64,000 nt of DNA from NCBI GenBank assembly GCA_030068075.1, contig CM057835.1:70881895-70945894 (forward strand), in the 5' to 3' direction. The position numbers and the translations under genes were made by a program. Below are positions 11,551-22,639 of this stretch, one piece after another. Under the pieces are notes generated by a model that searched no databases, was not told the DNA's origin, and saw nothing but the letters and a program-made list of their open reading frames with translations. Each line of letters begins with the position of its first letter. Position 1 is the first letter of the stretch. The DNA is from Paguma larvata. Lineage: Eukaryota; Chordata; Mammalia; Carnivora; Viverridae.

Positions 11551-13080
11551 GGTAGGGAGGAGTTAAGATGGCGGAGCAGTATGGAGACCCTGAGCTTGTC
11601 TCATCCCTGAAACGCAGCTAGATCAGCACCAAACCATTTTGAACACCTAGGAAATTGATCTGAGGATTCACACAACAAACCGCATAATTTGAGCCACAGA
11701 ACTCAGCAGGTATGCGGTGTGAAGAGGTGAATTGGGGGAGAGAAAAGCCATGGAAGGTAGGGAGCTGTTTTCATGGAGAAAGGATAGAGAGAGAAAGAGA
11801 AAGGGGGAGAGTGGGGTACATTGGGATTGTACAAGAAAAGTATTCCCGCTGAAAGTAGTTAGAAAGAGAAAGAGTGAAAACACTCACAGGGGACTGAACA
11901 AGAAATCTGTTCCCCCAAACCACTGATGAAGACAAAGGAGAAGGTTTTAATACCACCAGGATTAGATAAACAGTGGAGCACACAGTCTGAAGTTTCAGAG
12001 CTCAATGCCTGGCAGTGCTGTGTAAGGAAGTCAGGAAAATCCCAAGGAGCCAGCAGCGTGGTCTGAGGGGTCCCTGTGCCACATGGGGAAAAGTAGTTCC
12101 CCTGCTTGGAGTGCATTTGGTAGAGGCCATATGGCCTCACCACAGGCAAAGGACACAGCAGACCCCAGAGAGCAGCCACATTTGGTGGTATTGAGACAAA
12201 CATGCCAGAATGCAGTGAAACCTGGCACCGGCTGTGTGTTGTGATTTGCCATAATTTCTGAACCTCTGCTGCTACACGATTGCACGAATGTTTTTGGGAC
12301 AAACTGGCACCCAGCCATTGCTCAGTGGGACCCTCCTTCAAAGGGTAGGCACAGGTCCAAGCTGCAGGGGTCTCTTAAGTGTGGGATTTTGAAACACAAC
12401 CGCATCTGAGATAAAGCTCTAAAGGGAAATGCTGCCAGGCAGGTGGACAGCTTGGATATGAACAGGGTAGAGGCAGGGGGTGGAGGGAGGCCTGACACAG
12501 ATGAGGGGTGCTCGATCACGGTCGGTAAGAGCGAGAAGTTCATGCGCCAGAGCTGGGTGAAGCCACTCCATAACTTCATTTATATATAAGTTCATTTGGG
12601 TTTCATTCTGTTTGCTGATTTATTTGTTCATTTCGTCACTTCTGTTTTTGCCTTTTTTTCTGTTTTATTCCTCATTCTTGGATACAGAAAGAAATTTTTA
12701 TTTTTATTTACTTTTTTTGATGTTTAAAATTTTTTATTCTATTTTATTTTCTTTATTTCATTTCATTCTATTTTATTATAATTTTTTAATTTTAAATTTT
12801 TTTCATACCTTTTTTTCTTTCCCTTTTTCCTCTATTATGTCAAACTTCTTTCAATAAGCAGACAAAAACATACCTAGGATCTAGCATTCTTTATTTGATT
12901 TTTTGTTTTGCTTTTAATTTTTATTTTTTAATTTATTAATTATTTCTTCCTCCAAAATGACAAAATAAAGGAATTCTCCCCAAAAGAAAGAAGAGGAAGA
13001 AATAACAGTCAGGGGCTTAATCAACACAGATATAAGCAAGATGTCTGAACTAGAATTTAGATGATAAGGATACTAACTGG
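11551..13080 (+). mobile_element. LINE-1 'L1-D' 5' end (5' UTR and first codons of ORF1)
   Basis: The segment starts with AGTTAAGATGGCGGAGCAG, the typical L1 5' end (YY1-like AAGATGGCGG), and continues through a ~1.4-kb 5' UTR with a very T-rich stretch at 12,600-12,960, as in the full-length L1 at 46,746-53,426. The ORF1 ATG at 12,957 is followed by an in-frame TAA at codon 4 (ATGACAAAATAA). L1 similarity ends near 13,080; the remaining 5 kb is absent. Confidence 0.75.
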
Positions 13081-14185
13081 GGTTGAGATAAGCACACAAT
13101 CCCGAAATAAAATCTAGTCAGGACGAGGCCAGGCCCCTGCATAGTGAATTGTAATGTGTGTGATGTAAAATTGTATGTCCAGGTCTGAATTAGCAGAATT
13201 CCAAATTCATCCAAGCAACCAACTATGCTAGTGTAGATGTCCTCCCACCAATACTCCAAGAGATATGGGTTGTAATAAATACAGCAGTAGGAGAGATTGC
13301 AGGAATAATAAAAAATGTCAATGCACATGTGAACATTAATGCTAGGAGCAACACCTATTCACATCATGTCCCTTTTGCACTAATTGATATGTGGAAACAT
13401 CAGTCTGGATTCCTAAATGGGTAGCAAAAGGGGTGGCTATAAGATATCACACGGGTTTCCTAGACCATTATTACCCTTTGCAAACGCATTCCGGTTCCCT
13501 GCACTCTCCTTTGGAACAATGGGCCAGTCCAAGGCATTTCAGTGCTGGAGTATAGGTCAGAAATCATGCCCGCCCGGCCTCCACGCATCTTGTGAGTAGC
13601 CTGACTGTGCTGGGCTGGGCTGGCAGGAGGGGGCAGCTGCCTGAGAAGTTGACAAATGCTGTGGGGTGACCTGCAAGAGGGAAGCTTCTGGTCTGAGTCC
13701 TCCTGCACCAGCAGGGGGCAATATATAATATACTTTATACACACACACACATATATATATACTGTAGAGATATATAAATATATATACATATATAAACATA
13801 GAGACAGCAGAGATACATAAATATATATACATAGACATATATTCCTAAGTTATGACGTGCATAAATACATAATAATTAAAGGATGTGTCACAGAAATTTG
13901 ACAAGGAGCTGAACACGCATACCTGGCACAGGAGTCAGAAGCTGAAGGAGGATGAGAGGTGCAGACACTGCAACGTGGTCACTGTCATATGTCAGTGAGG
14001 TGACCCAGCAGATAAGCCTCAACGTCAGCTACAAAAAGGCTGCTGCTTCACCTCTTGTTTCTGGGGAATTCACACAGGAATCACTCAAAGTGGAAACAAA
14101 CAGCAAAATAAATTCTGAAAACACATCGCTGCAGCCCTGAAATTTTTAAATTAGGAGAGAATATCACCTGAAAATTGAACTAGTT
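13081..14185. other. Unassigned intergenic stretch with AT-rich simple repeat
   Basis: I recognise no gene or repeat family at 13,081-13,720. At 13,735-13,840 there is a compound (CA)n/(TA)n simple repeat. 13,850-14,185 is featureless. Short open frames exist on both strands but none resembles a known protein. Confidence 0.5.
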
Positions 14186-16190
14186 CTGATTCATAAACAC
14201 CTTAGGTTCTCACTGCTCCTTCACACTCAGAGCAGAGGGAATCTTCCCCGCAGGGACTGGACTCTGCTGTCCCCAAACACACCCTGGCACCTGTTCCTTC
14301 TTCCCATCCTGACAGCAGCTCCAGCATCACCTCTGCAGAGAGGCCTCTTCTAACTACTCCCTACACAATATCTGCCGGTCATTTTGTCTGGTCTCCATCT
14401 TAACTGTCTGCACATTACCTACTGCTGAACTTTTTTCTCCAATCATTATTTGACTAATTGATTGATTTGGGGCAATTGATTTGTAATAATATTTCCCTCC
14501 TGGTCAAGAATATTTTAAAGAAATACATACACATGATGGTCAGACACAAACAGGAACAAACAGGAGACTATTTTCTCCTCTGATGACATCAGATGGTGTT
14601 TCTCCAGATATTCACCAATTCCATGAGGTCCCAAATCTTTTCATTTTCTATTCCACCATCACTCCTACGGAGGCTTTGTTTTTCATTCTTGTCAACAACA
14701 GACATCAGGATGGATGCTGCGGCTCCAGCTATCACATCCTCTAGGTTCAAGAGGAAGGGCACTCCGTAAACCTAGTCTGTTTCTTTCCTTCATGAGAGGA
14801 AATGTCTCTGGAAAGTACCCCAGACACTGACACTTCTGGGGCAAGTGCTGGGCCATAGGGTCAGTCCTCCTTGGAACCTCAGAATAGCAATGGTCTGGCT
14901 ATTAAATGAATATAGAACACAAGATATAGGTAGAAGGTGGTAGAGACTGTCTGCTGTTATCACCAAAGCAAGTGTACCCATTATGCCGCCCCACCTATAA
15001 CAGGGAAACTCTGAGGTACGGCCTGTGTTTTCTTCACACTGATTTCCAGGATGAAAGGTCTACTAGACCAAAGTAGGTCTGAGTAAATGTTTGTTGGATA
15101 AAGTTCCTGTGTCTCTGTCCTTGGAGCAGGAGCCACCACTGCCCTATATCGCTGCACCACCTGCCGGCACCAGGAAGAGGCAGGTCCCTGAGCCCCGGGT
15201 GCCAAGTCTTGGAACCCCACACATGACCACCCATCCCCCTAGAGATATGTGCTATGAGTCCTCAATGGGCCCCACATTCTCCTCAACTGAGCCTATTCCT
15301 ATTTTAATGGAGAACCTCATCGCCACCTGCCTGATCTTGAAGCTGAAAGTACCTACAAAGAGAAGAGCAATTCCTCCCCTGGGGTCAGCAGTCCATGGAT
15401 CAGGGAATCAGGATCTGAGCAGTGGTTTCTGAATCTCCACCTGGACAAAGGACTTCCCTCCATCTCCACAACCCTAGTGTGGGGCAGGCCATCAAGGGAC
15501 AACAGAGATCACCAGGCAAAGCCACTTGACAAGAAGTGAGCCTGGCATCAGGGATTCTAAGATACAGAGGGCCCTAGTCACCATGACCTGACACCTGAAG
15601 GAAAAGGTGTAGGTTTTCTGCTGTATCGCCTTTAACATGGATGTAAAATTCTGATTCGGTGTCTTTCAGGTCTGTCTCCTATAGAGTGTGATCCTGTCTC
15701 TAGCACAGGGTCCAGTACTTCATGCCTCTCCAGCCCAACCCGTTCCTGCTAAACTCAGTAATTGTCAAGCATTGCAGAAGCTGAGTGTGTGCCTGGCACT
15801 GAGTGCACCCTGGGAATACTGAGGCACAGCATCTATGACCTGTCCCAGGAGCTTCCCCCACGGTCAGAAAGCTACAGCAATTCAAGGATTCATAAGAACC
15901 CCATGTGCCCATAGAAAAAGAAGAATTTTGTTCAGGTTTGATGCTCACAAATAGTGATCTGGGGTAGGACACTGCATTGACCTAAGCCTCCTAGGGTCTC
16001 CCAACAGCAAAGACAGGACAGAATCCAGTGCTGAAAAGTCAGATTCAACCATGGGACCAGAGAATGATGAAGCATAGTACTCTGGGATGAGGGTGTTTCT
16101 TCAAGGGGCTTCCCCTGTCCTCTCCTTGTCCCTTGGGACTGAGCCTCTCTCTGAAACCACACAGCTCTGCAGCAGCAGCCACTAGGCACA
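14186..16190 (+). repeat. IGLV duplicated block B, copy 1 (upstream flank of type-1 V)
   Basis: The upstream flank of the first functional V gene. It shares long stretches with 19,700-21,775, 27,600-29,235, 31,180-32,568, 43,430-45,025 and, in its last part, 36,430-36,755. A shared marker is the CAGCAGAGATCACC stretch near 15,500. The repeated position directly upstream of each V gene shows tandem duplication. No coding gene is apparent. Confidence 0.75.
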
Positions 16191-16194
16191 GATG

Positions 16195-16202
16195 ATTTGC
16201 AT
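16195..16202 (+). promoter_or_regulatory. Octamer promoter element (ATTTGCAT) of V gene 1
   Basis: The perfect octamer ATTTGCAT lies 95 bp before the leader ATG. In immunoglobulin light-chain V promoters this element binds OCT1/OCT2 with OCA-B and drives B-cell transcription. The same spacing recurs at the other type-1 genes. Confidence 0.9.
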
Positions 16203-16296
16203 GAACAACAAGTGTCTCCAGCAAGGGAATAAGAAGGCCTGGGAGGAGCCCTGCCCAGCCTCAGGACCTCGGGAGCAGAATCAAGGCACCTGCACC

Positions 16297-16991
16297 ATGG
16301 CCTGGACTCTCCTCCTCGGCCTCTTCACTTACTGCACAGGTGCTGAGCCCTGGTTCACATCCACCCCAGCAGCAAGGTTCTGAGACAAACCTGAGTTCAG
16401 AAGAGGGCTGCCTGAGTGGGGGTGGGGGACAGGATGCTAATGAAAAGTCTGCAGCGGTGAAATCTTCCCACTGTGCTCACTCACTCTGTGAGTCCTGAGT
16501 GGCTGCCTCTATCCCGAGAACAATGACGGTGGCCTCTTTTATTTAAAGGCTCCATCTGCCAGCCAAGTTCATGGGTCCAAAGGGCTGAGAAAGTGGGAAC
16601 CCAGAGAATCCCTGAAACTCAGCCACGCAGGTGGGAGTGTCCTGAGAATGAAACCGAAGCTAGAAACCCACCTCTCCTTTTCTCTCTTGCAGGTTCTGTG
16701 GCCTCCTATGTGCTGACTCAGCCCCCCTCAGTGTCAGTGAGCCTGGGACAGACGGCCAGGATCAGCTGTGGGGGAAACAACATTGGAAGTAAAAATGTTC
16801 AGTGGTACCAGCAGAAGCCAGGCGAGGCCCCTGTACTCATTATTTATGAAGATAGCAAACGGCCCTCAGGGATCCCTGACCGATTCTCAGGCACCAACTC
16901 AGGGAACACGGCCACTCTGACCATCAGCGGGGCCCAGGCCGAGGACGAGGCTGACTATTACTGTCAAGTGTGGGATAGCAATAGTGATGCT
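16297..16991 (+). CDS. IGLV3: Immunoglobulin lambda variable gene, IGLV3 subgroup, V gene 1 (functional-looking)
   Basis: Germline V segment of the lambda light chain. Exons: leader 16,297-16,339 ([15 protein letters not shown], hydrophobic signal peptide) and V exon 16,693-16,991, with GT at 16,340 and AG at 16,691-16,692. The mature domain starts [12 protein letters not shown] and keeps the canonical Cys23 (ARISCGG), Trp41 (VQWYQQKPG), the GIPDRFSG framework 3 start and Cys104 (DEADYYC). CDR1 is NIGSKN, CDR2 EDS, and the germline CDR3 part begins QVWDSNSDA. The layout and GGNNIG motif fit the IGLV3 subgroup. The frame is open throughout, with octamer promoter and 12/23-rule RSS in place, so it should be able to rearrange. 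Rearrangement and expression cannot be seen from sequence. Confidence 0.93.
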
Positions 16992-17030
16992 CACAGTGAC
17001 ACAGGCAAATGGGGAAGCGAGACACAAACT
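16992..17030 (+). other. V-RSS with 23-bp spacer, V gene 1
   Basis: Consensus heptamer CACAGTG (16,992-16,998), a 23-bp spacer, and nonamer ACACAAACT (17,022-17,030). This is the RAG1/RAG2 recombination signal expected 3' of a lambda V segment. The nonamer differs from the ideal ACAAAAACC at several positions, like the other copies here. Confidence 0.92.
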
Positions 17031-17165
17031 CCTTTCCAGTCTGTGTCACGTTTCCTCCAGGGCTGTGGACAGTAAGCAGGTCTGGTCCAGATCCCCAGAT
17101 CTGAGGTATTCAAATACCGGTCCTATATGGCTCTCTAGGCATCTGCACAGGTAGAATCAGGAGTG

Positions 17166-17857
17166 AAGTAGGCACCCTCCTACACTGTTGGTGGGAATGC
17201 AAACTGGTGCAGCCACTCTGGAAAACGGTGTGGAGGTTCCACAAAAAAATGAAAATAGAGCTACCCTATGATCCAGCAATAGCCCTGCTAGGAATCTACC
17301 CAAGAGACACAGGAATGCTGATGCATAGGAGCACGTGTACTCCAATGTTCATAGCAGCACTTTCGACAATAGCCAAATCATGGAAAGAGACCAAGTGCCC
17401 ATCAACTGACGAGTGGATAAAGAAGATGTGGTACATATATACAATGGACTACTATGTGGCAATGAGAAAAAATGAAATCTTGCCATGTGTAGCAACATGG
17501 ATGGAACTGGACGGTATTATGTTAAGTGAAATAAGTCAGTCAGAAAAAGACAGATACCATATGTTTCCACGAATAGGTGGACTTTGTGAGACTAAGCAAA
17601 AACCAGGGGGAGGGGAAGAGGGGAAAGGAAAAAAAGACACAGAGAGGGAGGGAGATAAAACTTAAGAGACTCTCAAAGACTAAGAACAAACTGAGGGTGA
17701 GGGGGATGAGGGAGGAGGGAGAGGGGGTGACGGGCATCAAAAAGGGCACATGTTGGGATGAACACTGGGTGTTATATGTAAACCAATTTGAAAATAAACT
17801 ATTATAAAATTAAAAAAAAATAAAGCTTATGTTACATTAAAGCCAAAAAAAAAAAAA
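17166..17857 (+). mobile_element. Young 5'-truncated L1 just downstream of V gene 1
   Basis: A 692-bp L1 3' piece: the end of ORF2 (open to about 17,665, with [14 protein letters not shown]), the purine-rich 3' UTR and a poly-A tail. A 13-bp target duplication AGAATCAGGAGTG flanks it (17,153-17,165 and 17,858-17,870). Between an internal A-rich run (about 17,806-17,821) and the final A run (17,845-17,858) lie about 20 unrelated bases (AGCTTATGTTACATTAAAGCC region), which may be a short 3' transduction. It sits 135 bp past the RSS nonamer and leaves the V gene intact. Confidence 0.93.
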
Positions 17858-17870
17858 AGAATCAGGAGTG

Positions 17871-18479
17871 GATTTAGGGCTGACAGAACTAGGCTTCCCT
17901 GCCTGCCTGGGCCTGGGTGTTAACTGGGGACAGAGAGTCTGAGTGTGACTGTAATCACAGACCCAGGGAAAATTAGGGGATCTCCTGAATCCACATATAC
18001 TTGCCCCAATTGTGTAGTAGAAACTCTCTCCCCTTGATAATCATCATGAATCATCCCAACCAGTGCCCCCCTTTACCTGATGACTTACTCCCAGGATGAG
18101 GCAGGAGGGGCCATGGTGCATTCTCTGCCACCAGAGCAGGGCAGTCACTATCCTCCTAAGAATTCAATCATGACATGGGTCTGGTGAAAAAGACTAGTGT
18201 TACCTATGTTTCCCACATCATTACCAGGCCTGAAATCTGAATCAAGCTCATTGACCAGGGCAGGACAGTAAGGTCCCCAAGACCTAGGTGGCCAGAAAGG
18301 ACATGGGGAGACCAGCAGAGGAAGTGAAATTTTCCATAGTGGTCTACAACAGAGCCTGTGAAACTGGGTGAGTGCCCTGTCCCCAAGGGGGTGGCCTAGT
18401 GGTGCTTCACAAGATGCAGATGCAAGTGCAGGGGGCCAGGGTGGGGCCCAGGCATCTGCATGTGAAGAGCTCCCAGGTA
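17871..18479 (+). repeat. IGLV duplicated block A, copy 2
   Basis: Starting near 18,001 (TTGTGTAGTAGAAAC) this matches block A at 1, 24,645 and 35,215. It is the upstream flank of a type-2 V relic. No gene in it. Confidence 0.7.
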
Positions 18480-18720
18480 GGCCTGTGGTGCTGATCCTTC
18501 CAGGACCACACTCTGCGTGGCCTCACTTCTGCTCCCCTGATGCTCCCACACAGATGAGAGGCCCACAGAGAGGCACAGTGTGAGTCAAAGGTGCCCTGCT
18601 CTCTACCATCCAGGGTCTATGCAGATGGGGTCCTGCACCCCTGATTTTCCATTTGCTCCTTCCCATCAGGGCTGGAACCAGTCTGTCCAAACTCAGCTTC
18701 TGTAAGTATCTGGGCTCCCT
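18480..18720 (+). pseudogene. IGLV3: Type-2 V relic, copy 2: leader region only, V exon lost
   Basis: The leader-like exon and intron are recognisable by alignment with the copies at 510, 25,150 and 35,690 (ACCACACTCTG, then CTGATGCTCCCACACAG). The splice donor is mutated (AGATGAG in place of AGGTGAG, at 18,553). Similarity ends near 18,720, before the point where the V exon should begin, so the V exon and its RSS are deleted. Not functional. Confidence 0.65.
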
Positions 18721-19699
18721 AGACGATGGTCACCATCTCCCATGCTGTTGAGGCAGCATGGACACTGGGGATATAATTGTGTCTCCTGCTACTAACAGTT
18801 CCTGGCACAGCCCCACATGGTCAAGGTGGAGTCAGGAATCATACTTCAGAGACCCCAGACTCCAACTCTGGCAGCCTGACCTCTCTGAACATCTCTGGGC
18901 TTCAGAGCAAGTCTAAGGCTGTAATAACCCCCAGTTCTGGAGCCCTGAAGGAGCCCAGTTCTCTAGCCATCAAAGATCTTTATGCCTTCTAATAAATCCC
19001 TTTCTGCCACTGCATACATACTCCACCTGGCTCCCTGTCCCACATCCCTCACTGCACAAGATGCTGGGGTATCCATGGTTAGCTGTTACCAGCAAATCAT
19101 GCTTCCCTCTCCATTCAAAGTGCTTCCTCAGGGCGTCCAGTCAGGCCCAAGACCTGAGTGACAGTCCTGTGTTGAATATTTCCTCAGGGTCCTGCATACT
19201 CCCCGTTGCAATGCTCTGTACACCAAAACTAGGATCTAATTAATACTCCTCCGCATACTTAGTTCAGCTCTGTGAAGGAAGATGGTGCCGGAACAGAGGC
19301 CCTGACACGCTGACTGAATATGCACTGCTCATGGAGATAACTCCCACCAGACACTACAGAATGTTCTTGGGGTGGGACAGGAACTCAGACCCGGTACCTC
19401 CTCCTGCTAGTGCCGATGCACACCACTTCCACGTGCACAGGGAAAGTCTGCAGTTCCATTCAGGCAGGAGCAGGGTCAGCCCCACCCAGCCTTCCTCCAG
19501 CCCCTCCAGCAGGGAAGGAGCCTGCCTCCATGTGTGCTAGAGACCCTGTCCTGACCCATCACCTGGACCCACATGCTTTCTCCTCCCCTCTCCTCAATGA
19601 GCTCATCATGTCTGATTCAGCCTATCCTAGAATTCCACTAATAATCACAGCTTTCATTATGTGATTAGTTAGGTTGTTAGTTAATTAGCCACGTGACTT
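18721..19699. other. Unassigned sequence between A and B blocks
   Basis: No gene or known repeat is recognised here. The only open frames are short and unlike known proteins. It replaces the V exon expected after the type-2 leader and contains the breakpoint of that deletion or rearrangement. Confidence 0.5.
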
Positions 19700-21770
19700 A
19701 TTACCACGCGTGTCTGTGAGGCGGAAGTAAGGCATGTGACTATAACCATGAAGCTCATGTTTAGACTCAGAGGTTATGTTCCTATAGGGACTGACTCTGC
19801 TGTCCCCAAACACACGTCTGGTACCAATTCCTTTTCCCCATCCTGACAGCATCTCCAATGTCACCTATGCAAAGAGGACCCTTCCAAACACTCCCCACAC
19901 AGTACCTGCCTGTCATTTTGTCAGATCTCCATCTGAATGGCCTACTATTGAATGGCTTTCTCCCCATCATTATTTTATTAATTCATTGATCATGGTAACT
20001 ATTTCCCTACTGGTCAATAACATTTTCATGTAAAATATACACATGACAGTCAGAGGCAGGAACACACAAGTTCCCTCCCAACAAAATTTGGAGTCAGGTG
20101 GCTCTTCTCCAGACACTCATCAATTCCAAAACTTCCCAAATATTTTCACTTTTTGGTCCCAAAATCCCAGCTATGGAGCTTGGTTTTTCTTTCTTGCTGA
20201 CAATAGACCTTGGGTGGCTGCTGCAGTTCCAGCTGTCACGCCCATGCTCAAGGAGAAAGGCACTCCATCAATCTGGTCTGTTTCCTTACTTCATGAGAGC
20301 AAAAGTCCCCAGAAAGATCCCCAGCTGAATGACATATCCATTGGCCAGTGCTGAGCAACAGGGTCCATCCTGGCCACGAGGGACATGGGAATAGCAATGG
20401 TTTGGCTTTCCAATGAATGTAGAACATAAGATGTAGGTAGAAGGTGGTAGAGATTCTCTGCCGTAACACCAAAACAAGTGTGTCCACTGTGCCGGCCCAC
20501 CCACAACATGGACACTGAGAAAGAAACTGTCTTCTTCACAGAGATTTCCCAGAATGGAAAGTCGGCCAGACCAAAGTGGGCCTGAATAAATGTTTGTTGA
20601 GTGAGTGTTCTCTTGCCTCTGTCCTTGGAACACCAGCCACCATGGCCCTAATTTGGTGCACCAGCTGACAGTGCCAGTAAGAGGCAGTACCCGAGTCTTG
20701 TGCCACCTCCTGTAAGGCCCAGAGCCACACCCATGACCACCCACCTACCCAGTGATGTGAGTAGTAAAACCCCAAATGGGCCTTCCCTTTTCCTCCCACT
20801 GGCCTGTTTCTATTTTCATGGATACTCTCATCTCCTGAAGTCTGGCCTTGAAAGTGCCAGGGGCCATATAGAGAAGAGCAGCCAGCAGTCCAGCCAGCAG
20901 CCTGGTGGCCAGCAGTCCACCAATCAGGGAATCCTACTCTGAGCTGTGGGTTCTGAATCTCCAGCTGGACAAAGGGCTTCCTCTACATCTCCTGCAGCCA
21001 GTGTGGAGTGGCCACCAGGGGGCAGCAGAGATCACCTGGCAAAGCACCTGCACATGGGGAGGGTCTGGGTGGGCATCAAGGGTTCTAATAGTGAGGGAGT
21101 GTAGGTGCCCTCGACCTGAAACTGAAGGGAAAAGTGTAGGTTTCTGCAGTATCACCTTTGACCCTGATGTAAAATTCTGACTCGCTGTCACTCAGTTCTG
21201 TGTCCTCTAGATTTCCCCTGTCTCTACCACAGGTCCAGTACTTCATGCCTCTCCAGTCCAGCCCATTCCTGCTAAACTGAGTCACTGTCAAACCTTTCTC
21301 AAAGTCTGGATCTGTCCCTGGCACTGAGTGCACCCTGGGGATACTAAGGCATAGGATCTATAACCTGTCCTCAGGATAGAAACCTACAATACCTCAATGG
21401 CTCCTTAAAACCCAGATGTACTTCACAAGGAAGGAATTTTGTCTGGGTTATGGGGTCCCTCAGCAGAGATATTACTTAGAAACCACACTGACCTACCCAT
21501 CTGTACTGCCTGCAGAGGAAATGTGCTCATGGGTTCAGAAAATGCAGACAAATACCACCTCTGAGCTCAGCCAGGACAAGCCACACCTGGAGTGAGGCCA
21601 GGGACATGGAGAGAGATGGAGTGTAGACACCAGTCTATGGGACCAGAAGGCAAAGCAGAATCCCCTGGGCTGAGGGTGGTTCTGCAGGGCCATCCCTCCC
21701 CTCTCTGGCCCCTTGGGGCTGAGCCCTTCTCTGAACCCACAAGGCTTCTCAGCAGCAGCCCCTGAGGCCT
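19700..21770 (+). repeat. IGLV duplicated block B, copy 2
   Basis: Matches 14,186-16,190 over most of its length (shared stretches such as CTGCTGTCCCCAAACACAC near 19,797 and CCCATCCTGACAGCA near 19,838, then CACCAGGGGGCAGCAGAGATC split across 21,012-21,033). It is the upstream flank of V gene 2. No coding gene seen. Confidence 0.75.
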
Positions 21771-21775
21771 GACTG

Positions 21776-21783
21776 ATTTGCAT
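21776..21783 (+). promoter_or_regulatory. Octamer promoter element of V gene 2
   Basis: Perfect ATTTGCAT, 95 bp before the leader ATG at 21,878; the flanking text (GACTG before, AACCAGCAGGTGTCTCC after) is conserved among the type-1 promoters. Confidence 0.9.
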
Positions 21784-21877
21784 AACCAGCAGGTGTCTCC
21801 AGCAAGGGGATAAGAGAGGCCTGGGGGGAACTTTGCCCAGGCTTGGGACTTGGTAGCAGAATCCAGACACCTCTGCC

Positions 21878-22595
21878 ATGGCCTGGACCCCTCTCCTCCT
21901 CGGCCTCCTCGCTCACTGCACAGGTGCCGCACCCTGGCTCACACCCACTGCAAGCCCAGGGATCTGAAACAATCCAGGCCCTGACTCTGAGCTCAGCAGG
22001 GGGCCGGCTGTAGGGAAAGGATGGTCATGACCCTGCTGCAGAATGAGGAACTGGAGGGGTGTGATCTCCCCAAATGCTCACTAGCCCTGTGACCTTGAGG
22101 CACTGCAACTGCCCAGTTGACAATGGACTCCTTTGTTCAAAAGCTCCATACACCAGCCAGGCCTATTGGCCTTAGGGACTGAGATGATTGGAGGGTGGAA
22201 ACAGGGGTCCCAGAATCCCTGGAGCTCAGGTCAGGCAGGTGAGGGTCTCCTGAGGATGAGATCCAGAGTGAAACCTACTTCTCCTATTCTCTCTTGCAGG
22301 TTCTGTAGCCACCTATGAGCTGACTCAGACCCCCTCAGTGTCTGTGACCCTGGGACAGACGGCCAGAATCACTTGTGGAGGAAACAACATTGGAGGGAAA
22401 TATGTCCAATGGCTCCAGCAGAAGTCAGGCCAGTCCCCCATGCTGGTCATCTATGAGAACAGTAACCGGCCTTCAGGGATCCCTGACCGATTCTCTGGCT
22501 CCAACTCAGGGAACACGGCCACCCTAACCATCAGCGGGGCCCGGGCTGAAGACGAGGCTGACTATTACTGTCAGGTGTGGGACAATTATAATGCT
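21878..22595 (+). CDS. IGLV3: Immunoglobulin lambda variable gene, IGLV3 subgroup, V gene 2 (functional-looking)
   Basis: Leader exon 21,878-21,923 ([16 protein letters not shown]), GT at 21,924, AG at 22,298-22,299, V exon 22,300-22,595. The mature domain begins [12 protein letters not shown]. Cys23 is in ARITCGG, Trp41 in VQWLQQKSG, and Cys104 in DEADYYC; the germline CDR3 part is [11 protein letters not shown]1 is NIGGKY and CDR2 ENS. Framework 2 has Leu and Ser where V genes 1 and 3 have Tyr and Pro, which is tolerated in IGLV genes. Open frame, promoter and RSS all intact, so it is probably functional. Confidence 0.93.
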
Positions 22596-22634
22596 CACAG
22601 TGACACAGGCAAATGAGGAAGTGAGACACAAACC
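22596..22634 (+). other. V-RSS with 23-bp spacer, V gene 2
   Basis: Heptamer CACAGTG (22,596-22,602), 23-bp spacer, nonamer ACACAAACC (22,626-22,634). Best-conserved RSS in the window. Confidence 0.93.
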
Positions 22635-22639
22635 CCTTC

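Noticed and set aside
11859..12341. Minus-strand open frame of 160 codons
   Set aside because: It lies antisense in the L1-D 5' UTR and matches no protein family.
13081..14185. Possible endogenous retrovirus fragment
   Set aside because: I saw no LTR pair, primer-binding site or convincing retroviral protein motif.
16992..17075. Coding continuation of V gene 1 beyond the heptamer
   Set aside because: The frame stays open through the RSS by chance. The germline V segment ends at the heptamer.
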